Of a stretch of 64,000 nt of DNA, positions 21,050 to 31,700 are shown piece after piece. Below the pieces are notes generated by a model. It did no database searches and had not been told where the DNA came from. It saw only the letters and a program-made list of their open reading frames with translations. The DNA is from Cryoendolithus antarcticus. Its lineage: Eukaryota; Ascomycota; Dothideomycetes; Cladosporiales; Cladosporiaceae. A program made the position numbers and the translations under genes. Numbering within the stretch: the first letter of the stretch is position 1; each line of letters begins with the position of its first letter. Location: positions 1,054,001-1,118,000 of the forward strand of contig NAJO01000007.1 of assembly GCA_002077065.1 (NCBI GenBank). Reading direction: 5' to 3'.

Positions 21050-23485
21050 TCAATACGGCGAATTCACCACCTCACTCTTGCTCAAATAACTCCCCCTCCC
21101 CTTCCCACGTCTCGGCGTAGCCGGCAACGCAGCAATGCTCTCCCTCGTCGGTCTCAATAGTTGCCGTCTAGCAACCATATCAACCTCATTCGGCAGCGCG
21201 ACAACGATATTCTTGTCACTGCCGAATTTGAAGTTATCAGCCTTCACCTCCTCGCTATACCGCTTGATAGAGTAAGGATCCTTGCGCCCGGCGAGCACTT
21301 TCTTCATGCTCCAGGTGACCACGAAGGGGCCGGTGGCTGTGATGATGGCTGTCTCGGAAGCGTCTTCGCCTGTGTTGAATTTGGCAGGGGTGAAGGAGAG
21401 GGGTGCTTTAGTCTCGTGCTGGAATTGCGCCACATGACTTGGTGTGAGAGCGAGGCGACGGGGTTGCGGTTTGGAGTCTTTGGCGAAGGGCTTTTCGAAG
21501 CCGAGTTTGCCTTCGTTCTTGCCAGAGTGCTGCATGTTGTCAATCAGCAGGAGGTAAGTGCGGGTCGTGGCTAGGACCCAGCGGCCGTCGGCGGAGTTGT
21601 CTAGGCCGATGATGGGGTCGCCGAGAGCTGGCAGCGCGGTCTTGGCTTGGATGCCGAGGCGGTCGAACATGCGAATGTCGCCCTTGTTCGAGGCGACGGA
21701 GATGAAGCCCTGGGATGTGGTAGCTGCCGCGGAGAAGTCGTTTTTGCTGGCGTATTGCTTCAGCTCAGATTCCACGAGCTTGTTGCCAGCAAGACGAGGA
21801 TCGATGCGGTAGAGCGCGTTGTGCGAAAGCCCTATGAGGGTCTGCTCATTGGTGGTCTGGGCGAACTTGTTTTCTGGTGCGAAGACATTGACTGGGATAT
21901 CGTCGTGAACTTTCCACTCGTCGACGACCTTGCCATACTCCATGTCCATGCGGAATAGGCTGTTGGGGTTGTCGGCGCTCTGTAGGACCATGTCACGGTC
22001 TTGCATGTGGAGCATGACCTTCTTGGGGGCGAACTTCTTGCCCTTCATGTCTTGAACTTTGCTGATGCTGGTGGAGAATTCGAGGCGATCGTCGTCTGTG
22101 TGCTTGAAGACTCCGATCTTGTCGCCGCGCACGACAAAAGAGCGGTCGACTTTGGCACCGACTGCGAGCTGACTGTTGACATTGCCATCTTCGTCGCGCA
22201 GCACAACGTCGTCTTCGCTTTCGTCTGAGTCGTAGTGTTCGCTCTTCTGACCGTCATCTGCATCCTCGTATTCATCTTCCTCGTCCTCTTCCGCAGCCTC
22301 CGCCTCCCGCTCATCGTCTTTCGAATCCTCGATAACCAGATCATTGAACGAGTCGAGCACATAGTCTCGATCTGCATCCTTGATCGCCTTCGCCCACTTC
22401 AGCTGATTTTGATTCTCCCACAGCGCCTGCATCAGACCCTCCTGAAAGCGCTCCTCCGTCTCTCGATCCTTGAACTTCAGCAGCCATGAGTACGCCGATC
22501 CATCCTCGCTGTAGTGGTTGAAGATGAAGCTGAGGTATTCGAAGTTGAAGACCGGATTGATGTCTGCGATGACCTCTTGACCCAGCCAGTCTTGCTTTGT
22601 GCCCACGATCTGTAGCCAGTACTTCCAATTGCCCACCTCGCTCACTTGCGCATGCACAGCCGCATCTTGCAAGACGAATGTGCCTGATGTGAAGTCGAAG
22701 AGGTGGAGCTCAGCATGCTCGCTGCACAGTACTTCTCGGCTCGTGGGCGCGGCTCTCGATGCCGGCGCTTTGGTGGGTGTCTGCTCGATCGCCTTCTGCG
22801 GTGTGGCGGCGGCGATGTGCTTCTTAGTCGACTCACGTGCCATGCTGCCGGGCTCCTGATATGCAGGTGTCCGTGGAGTCCTTGTCACAATCGGGCTGCT
22901 CTTGGCGGACTGCGCGACGGGCGACTGGACCGCAGAACTTATCACTGGACTCGCCTCTGGCACTTCACCCTCTCCTTCAAAGTTGAACTCCTCAAGCTCC
23001 TCTTCTGTGGCCTGCTCGTGACTTCTGCGAAACTTCCTCTCGAACTGACACTGCGCCGCCGCAAGCTCAAAGCTCGCCGCAGTCTCCGGCTTAGTCGAGC
23101 TATGACACACAAACTCGTACAAGTCTCCCGAATCGCCACTCAGATCCCGCCACGCAAGGACAGTGTCACCAGTATCCTGAAGACTGACCCTAAAGCGTAA
23201 GCTCTCGTCGAGGATGAAAATGCGTTCGTCCTTGTCGCCCTCCCCGTCGCCTTCCTCGTTCAGCTCCTCTTCGCCCTCTTCGTAGGCGCGCTGGATGGCG
23301 AGGTGATATTGAAACTCTTGGCCGGTGCGACGGATGAAGGCAGCAGCGTCTTTGAAGATGAGCTCGCTTGAGCCTTTCAGGGAATGCGGGCGCACGAGGT
23401 AAAGCTGTCCCTGCTGGATCTCGACGATGTTGGTCTTATCTGCGTTGCCGAAGACGAGTTTCGAAAGAGACTTCAGCGCAAACAT
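21050..23485 (-). CDS. VID27: VID27 family protein (vacuolar import and degradation)
   Basis: This is an intronless gene of 811 residues with its ATG at 23485. The N-terminus (MFALKSLSKLVFG, then QQGQLYLVRPHSLKGSSELI) and the PH-like middle are typical of the VID27 family. A very acidic linker around residues 395-430 (AEAAEEDEEDEYEDADDGQK) precedes the conserved C-terminal beta-propeller-like VID27 domain. That domain contains DRLEFSTSISKVQDMKGKKF, GLSHNALYRIDPRL and LDNSADGRWVLATTRTYLLL. Yeast Vid27 is linked to vacuolar import and degradation of gluconeogenic enzymes, but its molecular role is poorly defined. Length and domain order match the family. Confidence 0.95.
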   Translation of the reverse strand: MFALKSLSKLVFGNADKTNIVEIQQGQLYLVRPHSLKGSSELIFKDAAAFIRRTGQEFQYHLAIQRAYEEGEEELNEEGDGEGDKDERIFILDESLRFRVSLQDTGDTVLAWRDLSGDSGDLYEFVCHSSTKPETAASFELAAAQCQFERKFRRSHEQATEEELEEFNFEGEGEVPEASPVISSAVQSPVAQSAKSSPIVTRTPRTPAYQEPGSMARESTKKHIAAATPQKAIEQTPTKAPASRAAPTSREVLCSEHAELHLFDFTSGTFVLQDAAVHAQVSEVGNWKYWLQIVGTKQDWLGQEVIADINPVFNFEYLSFIFNHYSEDGSAYSWLLKFKDRETEERFQEGLMQALWENQNQLKWAKAIKDADRDYVLDSFNDLVIEDSKDDEREAEAAEEDEEDEYEDADDGQKSEHYDSDESEDDVVLRDEDGNVNSQLAVGAKVDRSFVVRGDKIGVFKHTDDDRLEFSTSISKVQDMKGKKFAPKKVMLHMQDRDMVLQSADNPNSLFRMDMEYGKVVDEWKVHDDIPVNVFAPENKFAQTTNEQTLIGLSHNALYRIDPRLAGNKLVESELKQYASKNDFSAAATTSQGFISVASNKGDIRMFDRLGIQAKTALPALGDPIIGLDNSADGRWVLATTRTYLLLIDNMQHSGKNEGKLGFEKPFAKDSKPQPRRLALTPSHVAQFQHETKAPLSFTPAKFNTGEDASETAIITATGPFVVTWSMKKVLAGRKDPYSIKRYSEEVKADNFKFGSDKNIVVALPNEVDMVARRQLLRPTRESIAALPATPRRGKGRGSYLSKSEVVNSPY

Positions 23486-23883
23486 GATGCGGATGGGGTA
23501 ATGAGCATGGCAGTGAATGGGAATGCGGTGACCTTATCAGTGTTGAATGCGACAGCAGTCGTTTGTTGATGGCGAGACGTCATTTGGTCGCTAGCGGGGT
23601 CTTTTGTGTAAGGCTGCAGCACAAACGCCACTCAAGTGAATCAATGTGGCGCAGCTGCCTGGCTCCAAGTAAGTGAAGCGACGGGAAGTGACATTGAGAC
23701 CAGACTCCCAACATGGTAGATGGAGCGATTGTCCCAGACAATATGTTGCGAGACAATAGATGTAAAGATACAGGCATGCAGGCACCCGCGTCGTAAAGGC
23801 AGTCCCAAGGGAGCAGATGAAGGCAACATCGCAAGACAAATACGCCTGTGAGTTTACCTCAGACCTCTCGAGATCGCCCTGTC
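23486..23883. other. Intergenic, no gene seen
   Basis: This is the promoter side of VID27 and the 3' flank of the 2H phosphoesterase-like gene. Short minus-strand open frames here show no recognisable content. Confidence 0.45.
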
Positions 23884-24898
23884 TCAATACCCCTTCCCAA
23901 GATAGACGGTCGCACCGCCACCATACCACAGCGTACCTTGCCGATGATCGAGGCCCGTCTCCTGACCCACTCGCCACTCACCATGCGGACTTGGCCAGAC
24001 CTCATTCTCAAGCCATGCATTGATGCTCTCGATCGTCTCAACAAGCTTCGCCACCTTCTCGTGATCGACCTTACCATCGACTTCGAAGTCCTGCTTCGTG
24101 ACGAAGCGACCGACAGTCAAATGTGCCGAGGGGACGACGTAGCGGCTCTCTACTTTGACGCCTGCCGCTTGAACTTTATTGAAGACATCTCGTCGGAGAT
24201 GGTGGTAGCTGTACTGATCGTCGTCGTCTCCTGAGGCTGGGAGGAATGACACTGCCAGAGCTTGGGCATCGAAGCTGATCATTGGCCTGATGAGTCGAGC
24301 GCGATGGTCGTGTGTGCAGTCTGCAATGTCGTGGGCTGATGGCGAAAGCTGCTTGACAAGGCTGTCGATCTCGGTTGCTGTTCGAGAGTGCGTGACTTCG
24401 AGTGCTGTCATGTGTAGATTTTCGGGTGGCATGATCCACATGTCTATAATCGTAAGCACTGTGAGTCTTCCATTACAATTGGTAGGCGGACGCACTTGGT
24501 GCAATCGTCAGTAGCCGTCGCTGAACCCCAACGATCAGTTCCCGGATTCTCGTAGGCGGTCTGGCCCAAAACACGAGACAGTGTCTCCAGTCTTCGCCTC
24601 CAGACTGCAACTGAGCCAGCATCTCATCGATCACCACGCCTGAAAAGTCCGGTGCGAGCAGCTTGGCCTTCTGCTGAGCATTGCGGTTCGTGCGATGCTT
24701 CTCGTAGACAGCCTGGATCTTCGACTGTATCCAGTCAGTCGATGTAAGCAGGCTATGTCCTTCTCAGTGCCAGTCTTGGCCCATTGAGTGTCGTACCGGA
24801 TCGTCATCACAGGTCTCGATGAGTCCGTCGTAGGGGTTATCGGACTGGCTCGCAGATGCTGCGCCAGAGAAGTCCTCGAAGGTATAGTAAGCTGCCAT
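23884..24898 (-). CDS. 2H phosphoesterase / RNA ligase-like protein
   Basis: Three exons (24797-24898, 24496-24724, 23884-24443) join in frame to 296 residues. Two HxT motifs are visible, ENLHMTALE and SAHLTVGRF, about 120 residues apart. Such a pair defines the 2H phosphoesterase superfamily, which includes cyclic phosphodiesterases and RNA-ligase-like proteins. The spliced N-terminus contains KLLAPDFSGVVIDEML and WRHCLVFWARPPTRIRELI. These are not part of the catalytic fold that I know, but look conserved in style. There is no signal peptide or membrane segment. The substrate is unknown; 2',3'-cyclic phosphates or related nucleotides are the family precedent. Confidence 0.85.
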
Positions 24899-25776
24899 TA
24901 CTTCAGTGCGATGCGTGTCCTGAGAGTCAGCTAAGCAGACGCATCACGACGAACACAAAGGGTTGCCTCGCATGTCACTATGCCTGACCATCATTTGTGA
25001 AGCACAGTCTTGTGGTGACTGCATTCATTGGTTAGGATGCACAGCATCGGGCTTGGCAACCTCAAATCAACCTCATCTCATCCTTCGTAATAGAACTATC
25101 GGCTCGTAATGCATCTGTGGACTGACGACATCGTCCTAACACTTTTGGGTCATGGAGTACATGCTCTGGTAGTTCGTCGACTGCACTTTTAGCACAGGCG
25201 GCTCGCAGGTCGTCGCCACTGATCGCGTGCTATGATCACCGCCACTTACACCGAGCTCCCCGAATCGGAGAAGCCCGACTTTAGTGCCAACACTCGTGCC
25301 AGTGTAATCCAGACCGCCTGATAATGGTGGAATCTCAAGGACTCGAAATGCCGCCGCCATCTGAGCTGGGCGGCGTAGAGGACAGCCAACGCCTCGTCAC
25401 ATCGTGCGACGCATCTTACGGCACACTGCACAAGGGCTTAGATGCAGCATTGGTAGCCGTTCGATGGACTGGCCCCGACATATGCACTTGAAATGGCATG
25501 TTGTCGACATCGCTGTCGACTTTGCTGGAACAATGCATCTGGCCTTACCTAAGCAGGTGGCATGTTCGCGACTAAGGTTTCTCTTGGCGCGTTTCTACGC
25601 GTCTATCGAACCTCAAATTCCCAATGCCGGTGCAATACCACTGCAGTACTGTCTATGCGCCTTGCGCACTGCATCGCCCCCCACAGTGTTCCCCTTCGCA
25701 CCGTTTCTCATCGCATATCATACCATTGGGGTTCAGTACTAATGTGAGAACGCAGTATACTTCAGCTATCAGCACA
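24899..25776. promoter_or_regulatory. Divergent promoter region, no gene seen
   Basis: About 880 bases separate the 2H phosphoesterase-like gene (-) from the DNMT5 gene (+). Both promoters should lie here. The DNMT5 frame remains open upstream to an ATG at 25624, but that extension is Pro/His/Cys-rich and unlike a conserved N-terminus. Small minus-strand open frames at 25136-25431 are not supported. Confidence 0.45.
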
Positions 25777-28700
25777 ATGCCGAAGCGCAAGAGAGATCTG
25801 GAGGTCGCGCAGTCGTACGCAAACGTTCGCAAAGATGCAGACTCCGACTCAGGGTCGAGCTGCATCGAAATGCGGCCGCCTCTCACGCAGCCAGCCGCGC
25901 GCACGTCCAGGAACACAGTGCGCAAAGGCAAACGCGCAAAGATTGTGCACGAAAAAGAAGATGAGTTGGCACTCATCCAAGAGCCAAAGTCGCCGCATGG
26001 CGTAGTCTTTGTGCCCTACCACGAGCGGGAAAGGGCTAAATGTGCGTATGAGAAAGCCCAGATCGCACAGAAAGAAGCCCAGCGTGCGCAAAAGGAAGCG
26101 GAGCGATCCCATCAGGCGTCCACAAGGAATCCTGGCGCTTCGAGCGCTCTGGCAAGCTTCAAGAGTGGTGGCCTTCGTTCGGCGACTGTCTCGGCTCCGC
26201 CAGCAGCTTCGTCGCCACTGGAAGCCTTCACCAGCGGCCAATTCCGCAACGTGAGACCTACGCCTCGGCCCTACTTCTCAAACGTGACACGGCAACCCTC
26301 GTTGAGCAGCAGCACAGCATCATCCCCGACATCATCAGTCGGCCCAGTCGAAGGCCCTGCATCATCTCGTACTTCACCTGACGGCTCGATCGACATGAAC
26401 GACGCATCTACCAGCTCAACACCTGAGACTGGCAGGCCAAGGAGGAGAGTCAACCGACCTTCCTACCTATACGAAACACCGCAAGAGCTTTCCGAGGACG
26501 AGCTCGCGGCCGACGATCATAATGTGTCAACGAAGAAGACGAAGCGCAAGTCGAAGTCGAAGAAGGAGGAAGAAGATGAAGACTACATGTTCGATGCAGA
26601 ACAGGTCGAGGTAGAGAGCGCAGAGGATGCCTCAGAAATGGCTTCAGTAGAAGGCACAGAGTCCGAAGGCTCCGACGGAGAGGACGACATGATGGATGAC
26701 GAGGCTGAGAGTGACAATAAGCGGAAGCGGACAGCAGAAGGCGCACCCGCTAAGATCAAGAACGGCAGGACTGCAACTAGCGGTGCGCGCGAGCAGATGA
26801 TCTCGTATCTTCCCTACAAAGGAACTGTGGACACGAGCTTGCCACCTATTCATGAGATTGACGAGATGTTCTCCGACATGGTCCTCAAAGCTGACGGTCT
26901 TGGTCTGACTGACGCATTGAGTGAACTACACCGACCACTGCGGGTAGCTACCATGTGCTCTGGTACTGAGTCGCCCCTGTTAGCGATGGAGATGATTGCG
27001 GACGCTCTACAGGGCAGAGGTATCACGCTCGACTTCGACCATCTGTTCTCTGCCGAAATCACGCCCTTCAACCAAGCCTATATTCAGCGCAATTTTAATC
27101 CCGCACTGATCTTCCGGGATGTCGGTGAGCTCATTGAGGCCATGAAGGACGACGTTCCACATGCGACAACGGCTTACAACGCTGTGGTACCCGTTCCCGC
27201 GAATGTCGACATTCTGATCGCTGGCACTTCATGTAAGGACTTCTCCAACTTGAACAACTGGCAACAAGACCTTGACGAGGATGGTGGCGGCGAGTCGAGC
27301 AAAACCTGGTTCGGAGTGCTGGCATATGTGAAGGCGACCCGACCCAGGATCGTTGTTCTGGAAAACGTGTCGGGCGCCCCCTTCGATCAGATGATGGACT
27401 TCTATCGCAACATGGGCTATGAAGTTACAGGCGTGCTTGTCGATACGAAGAACTTCTACATCCCGCAGACTCGACAGCGTGGCTACGTGGTGGCGTTCGA
27501 CAACACTCAGGGCGGGAAGTTAACCGGTGCCGGCGATGCCTGGGCCACGATGATGGGTCATATGCAGCGAGTAGCGAGTAGTCCGCTTGCAGACTTCTTA
27601 CTGCCAAATGACGAACTTCGAAGTCGGCCCCATGAGACTCTCGATGTCATGAACAAGAAAGAGGTCGACTGGGCGAAATGTCATACCCGACACACAAGCA
27701 CCAGACATTCGGAAGGGCTTGGTGGCGGGAGAGAGACACTCAAGTGGACAGAGAGCGGCGCGATACTGGTGCCGGAGCATGGGTCTGCTGTATGGTTCAA
27801 GCGCATAGTCAACCGCGTACGAGACTATATAGAAATGGCTGTCCTTCGCAAGGCCAGAAAGGAGGAGGACATCAGATTCAAATCACGTGTCTACGACGTC
27901 AGTCAAAATATCGATCTCACCAAAGGCGAAGGCTCGTACGGCATATGCCCTTGCATTCATCCAACTGGCGCCTTCTATGCTTCGGATGCAGCGCGCATCC
28001 TGACAGCAGAGGAGACCCTCAAATTACAGGGTATACCTCTCAACAAGATCTCCTTCACGAATGAAACTCAGGCAGAGATACAAGATCTGGCAGGCAATGC
28101 CATGACTTCAGTTGTGGTTGGGTCTGCTATATTGTGCGCATTGACTCACGGCATGCCGGCAATCGCAGCGAATGTTAAGGGTGCGGCTCCTGCGAACGTC
28201 TACACGCCGCTACGGCAGACAGCAGTAGATATTCGACCGGTGCCTGAACATGCTACGACGAAGGCTGCGCAACAGGACGAGATGTTCTTCGACGTGCAGA
28301 CTGCAGCCAGTGCGGGAGCTCGCTCTGTCCGTCGCTGCTACTGCGAAGGGGCCCAGGATGTCACCGTTACCGACATCCAGCAGTGCGTTGACTGCGCGCA
28401 CACAAGTTGCGTGAAGTGTGGGGGCAGTCCAGCTCACGATTACGTCCTCGCGGACGAGCTAGGCCGTGACAGCCCACTCGCATTTGAGAAGAGCCTGCGG
28501 TCGAAGCTGCCGCTGCAGCTCGGCTTCGGTGTGACACAGCTGGACCGGCTTCTCAAGACTATCCGCAAGAGCGTCAAGGATCGAGCCTACGCCGACGCCG
28601 TCACCCAAGCACTTCGGTCAGACTTCAGCTTCGCTAGCGTCGCCAGGAAAAGAGACTGGATTGTCAATTACACGGCGCCCACCGCAGAACTACGGCTTGT

Positions 28701-31700
28701 GCTCAATGCCGATTTGGCAGAGTGGCGTCTTTTCGCCATGCCTCCGACCTCGCTTCCTGCCAAACACCACATGCGCAAGATGTTGAGACAGCCTATAGCC
28801 CGCTGTGTTCTCCAGACTTCCTCATTGTTCGCAGGACAGTGGCAGTGGCGCGATTTACCTGCGTCAACGTACCGTGTCAGCATAAAGGCGCAGGGTGTAA
28901 TGGTGCCCATCTGGCGGGCTATGCTGAAGCTACCAAAGTGTGAGAATCCGACGGCTCCCAGCCAGCTGCGTATCAATGCGCCAGATGAGCTTCTGATCAG
29001 CGGCACCTACACTGCATTGCCAAAATGCGGCACGGCTCACGACAGTCTGTACAAGCGAATGGACCCTCCTGGCAAGCCTCTGTATCTTTTCCAAGATCCT
29101 ACTCGTACAGGCGATGCGAAACTTGATACCTTTGTGTTCGCCCACAATCACGAGCGACTAGACTATGGAGAGCATCGGATCAGCGTCGCTCACCTTGAGC
29201 CAGCTTGGAAGCCATGGGCAGAGGCGCTCATATTCAGCGACGCACGCGTCACCTCAGACGCGCTGTGGCGTGATACTGAGCAGTTACTCTCTGCGTCTAT
29301 CAGGCCTGCGAAGATCCTACTGCCGGTGCAGGACGGGGATAAAATTCCACAGCTGGGTTGTCAAAGCGCCGAGCTAATCGTTAGTTGTGAGGTGCAGGGC
29401 ATATCCGAGCTTGTCGGGAAGACGTCCTCGATCAGCGCCAGCAATACAAGATTCTTCACTGATCACGCGTGGGTCTTGGAGATGATGAGGCGCAATTTGC
29501 CTTCCGACGAGTGGCAGCCTTTGTCATTGGCCGTCAGCTCAGACTGTAAGACGTGCTCGCCTGCAAGACCGGCCCTGCGTTGGTCGATAAATTCGGATAA
29601 CCGGCTTATTGGGATCGAAGACAAACAAGAGTCTACGAGGTACGAGCGCGAAGTCAAGCATCAGCACGAGCCACTGGTGTTGAAGACGAGCACTTCCAAC
29701 GGTGTGACCACTTTGAGCTTTGGCATTGATCTTGCTTCAATGGCGCACAAGGCGATTGCGTCCCTGCGCGTGCCATCTCAGCCAACGTCGTTGCGCTGGC
29801 GACTGCATTCTATCGCGGACGCCTCTGACTTCCGTGTTCGGCCCTTCCGCCTACAGAAGACGGTCTTCAGATCCTACACTCGTGACGTCGGGATGATGAG
29901 CATCAAGGGAGTTCCCCAGGATCTCATGCCTCAGCAGAAAGCACAGCTTGCATGGCTCAGGCAGCAGGAGACCGACGATGGAGCTCCGTTCGAGCTGGAG
30001 GCTGTGCAAGAGGCACAGCTTACATCCTGGCGTGCAGAAGTCCAGGCCACTACAAGCATTCACGTCCGTGGCAGCATTTGCGCAGATCATCCGGGCTTTG
30101 GCAAGACTCTGACAAGTCTCGCCCTGATACATGCGCATCTACTGGACGGACAGAAAGCACTCATGCAGGACCTCGAGCAGCGGCAATTGAAGTGCCCCAA
30201 AGCTGAAGGTTTGATTCCCACGAAAGCAACGCTCATCATCGCGCCTTCGGCGCTCGTGGACCAGTGGATTGCAGAAGCCGCCGACAAATTCGGCTACACG
30301 AGTGGGGTCTTACGAATCAAGACCATGGCCATGCTCGACAAATACACGATGGATGACTTTAAAGATGCCAAGATCATCGTAGTCAACCGCAATTTGCTGG
30401 AGAACGAATCCTACGGTGCACGTCTTGCAGATTTCGTTGCGATATCGGCACCAGCCGTGAAATACGGGCGAGCTTACACGGCGTGGCATGCCCTGGCAAG
30501 TCAGTACGTTCACAAGCATCTTGGCGAATTCGAGAAGGGAGGACCGTCCGGGCTTCGACAGTACAATACGGAAGTTGAGGCTGAGCGCAAGCAGACGTTC
30601 TGGGGCTCCGCATCTCAGCAGCGGTCGTCGAAGAAGGCGTCGATAAAATCATCGACGAAAGAGCAGAGACCAGCGAAGCTACCGACCAGGCTTGCGCCAC
30701 TTTTCGAGATGTTCTGGTTCAACCGCATGATCGTCGACGAATTCCATGATTGCTCCTCACAGATACAAGATATGCTGAAAGCAATCCAAGCCGACAAGCG
30801 CCACTTACTATCAGGTACACCATGTCTGAACGACACGTATGAGGTAGCGCAGATAGCCGGCCTGCTTGGCGTGCCACTCGCGTACGGCAGCAGCAGTAGC
30901 TCGGCCATGACGAAGGGTAGCCGAGACGCTATCAAGAAGGATGCTACGGACTTGGAGCTCTTCGAACAAAGTCAACGTGTCATGTCGCACAGCATGCACG
31001 CCCGAATCTACCAGCGAGCGCAAATGTTCCTCGGTACCTTCGCCAGACAGAACGTCATGGACGGCGAGCCACTCCCAGTCGAGGAGCGACTCGTGCCAAT
31101 AAAACTTGATCGCGACCACATGGTCATGTATAAGGAGATCGCGCAAGACCTGATATCGCGAAACATGGTGCTGCAAGACAGCAAGGACTCGAGGACTACA
31201 GGGCAGGTCGAACGCTTTAGGACCGCTTCTAAGGGCTACTCTCATGGCGAAGAGGTCCTCTCCCGGCGCGCCGCCCTTCTTCTCCGCACGCACATGAGCA
31301 AGCGTACGATCGAGCTGCCGAAAGGCTTGGCTTCCCTCATTTCTGGAGGTCAAGCTGAGATTGACCGCCTAGTCATGTCATTGCAGGAAGCATGTCGCAG
31401 AGCCCAGAAGGCACAGAACGCTGCCTTGGAGGCGTTCGAGGCGGAGGCTTTGCAGAAAGATCCCACCAAAGCGCCCTTCTCTCTTGGCGACGGCGACGCA
31501 ATCGACATCGTACAGCAGGCGATAGATGCACACAGGACGAAGGTGCCGCGCGAGCAGTGGATACCCGAGCTCGAGAAATTCGGTAAGATCAAGAAAACCA
31601 CGGGCACGTTGACTGAGAGACTCAAGAAGCTCGACAAGGATGCGCTCGGTTGTGCACTGGAGCGTGACACGACGACTGTTGTCAGGACTATCTCGGAGGA

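Noticed and set aside
25624..25776. In-frame upstream ATG extending DNMT5 by 51 residues
   Set aside because: The added residues are Pro/His/Cys-rich and unlike a protein start; MPKRKRDLEV at 25777 is a more natural, basic N-terminus.
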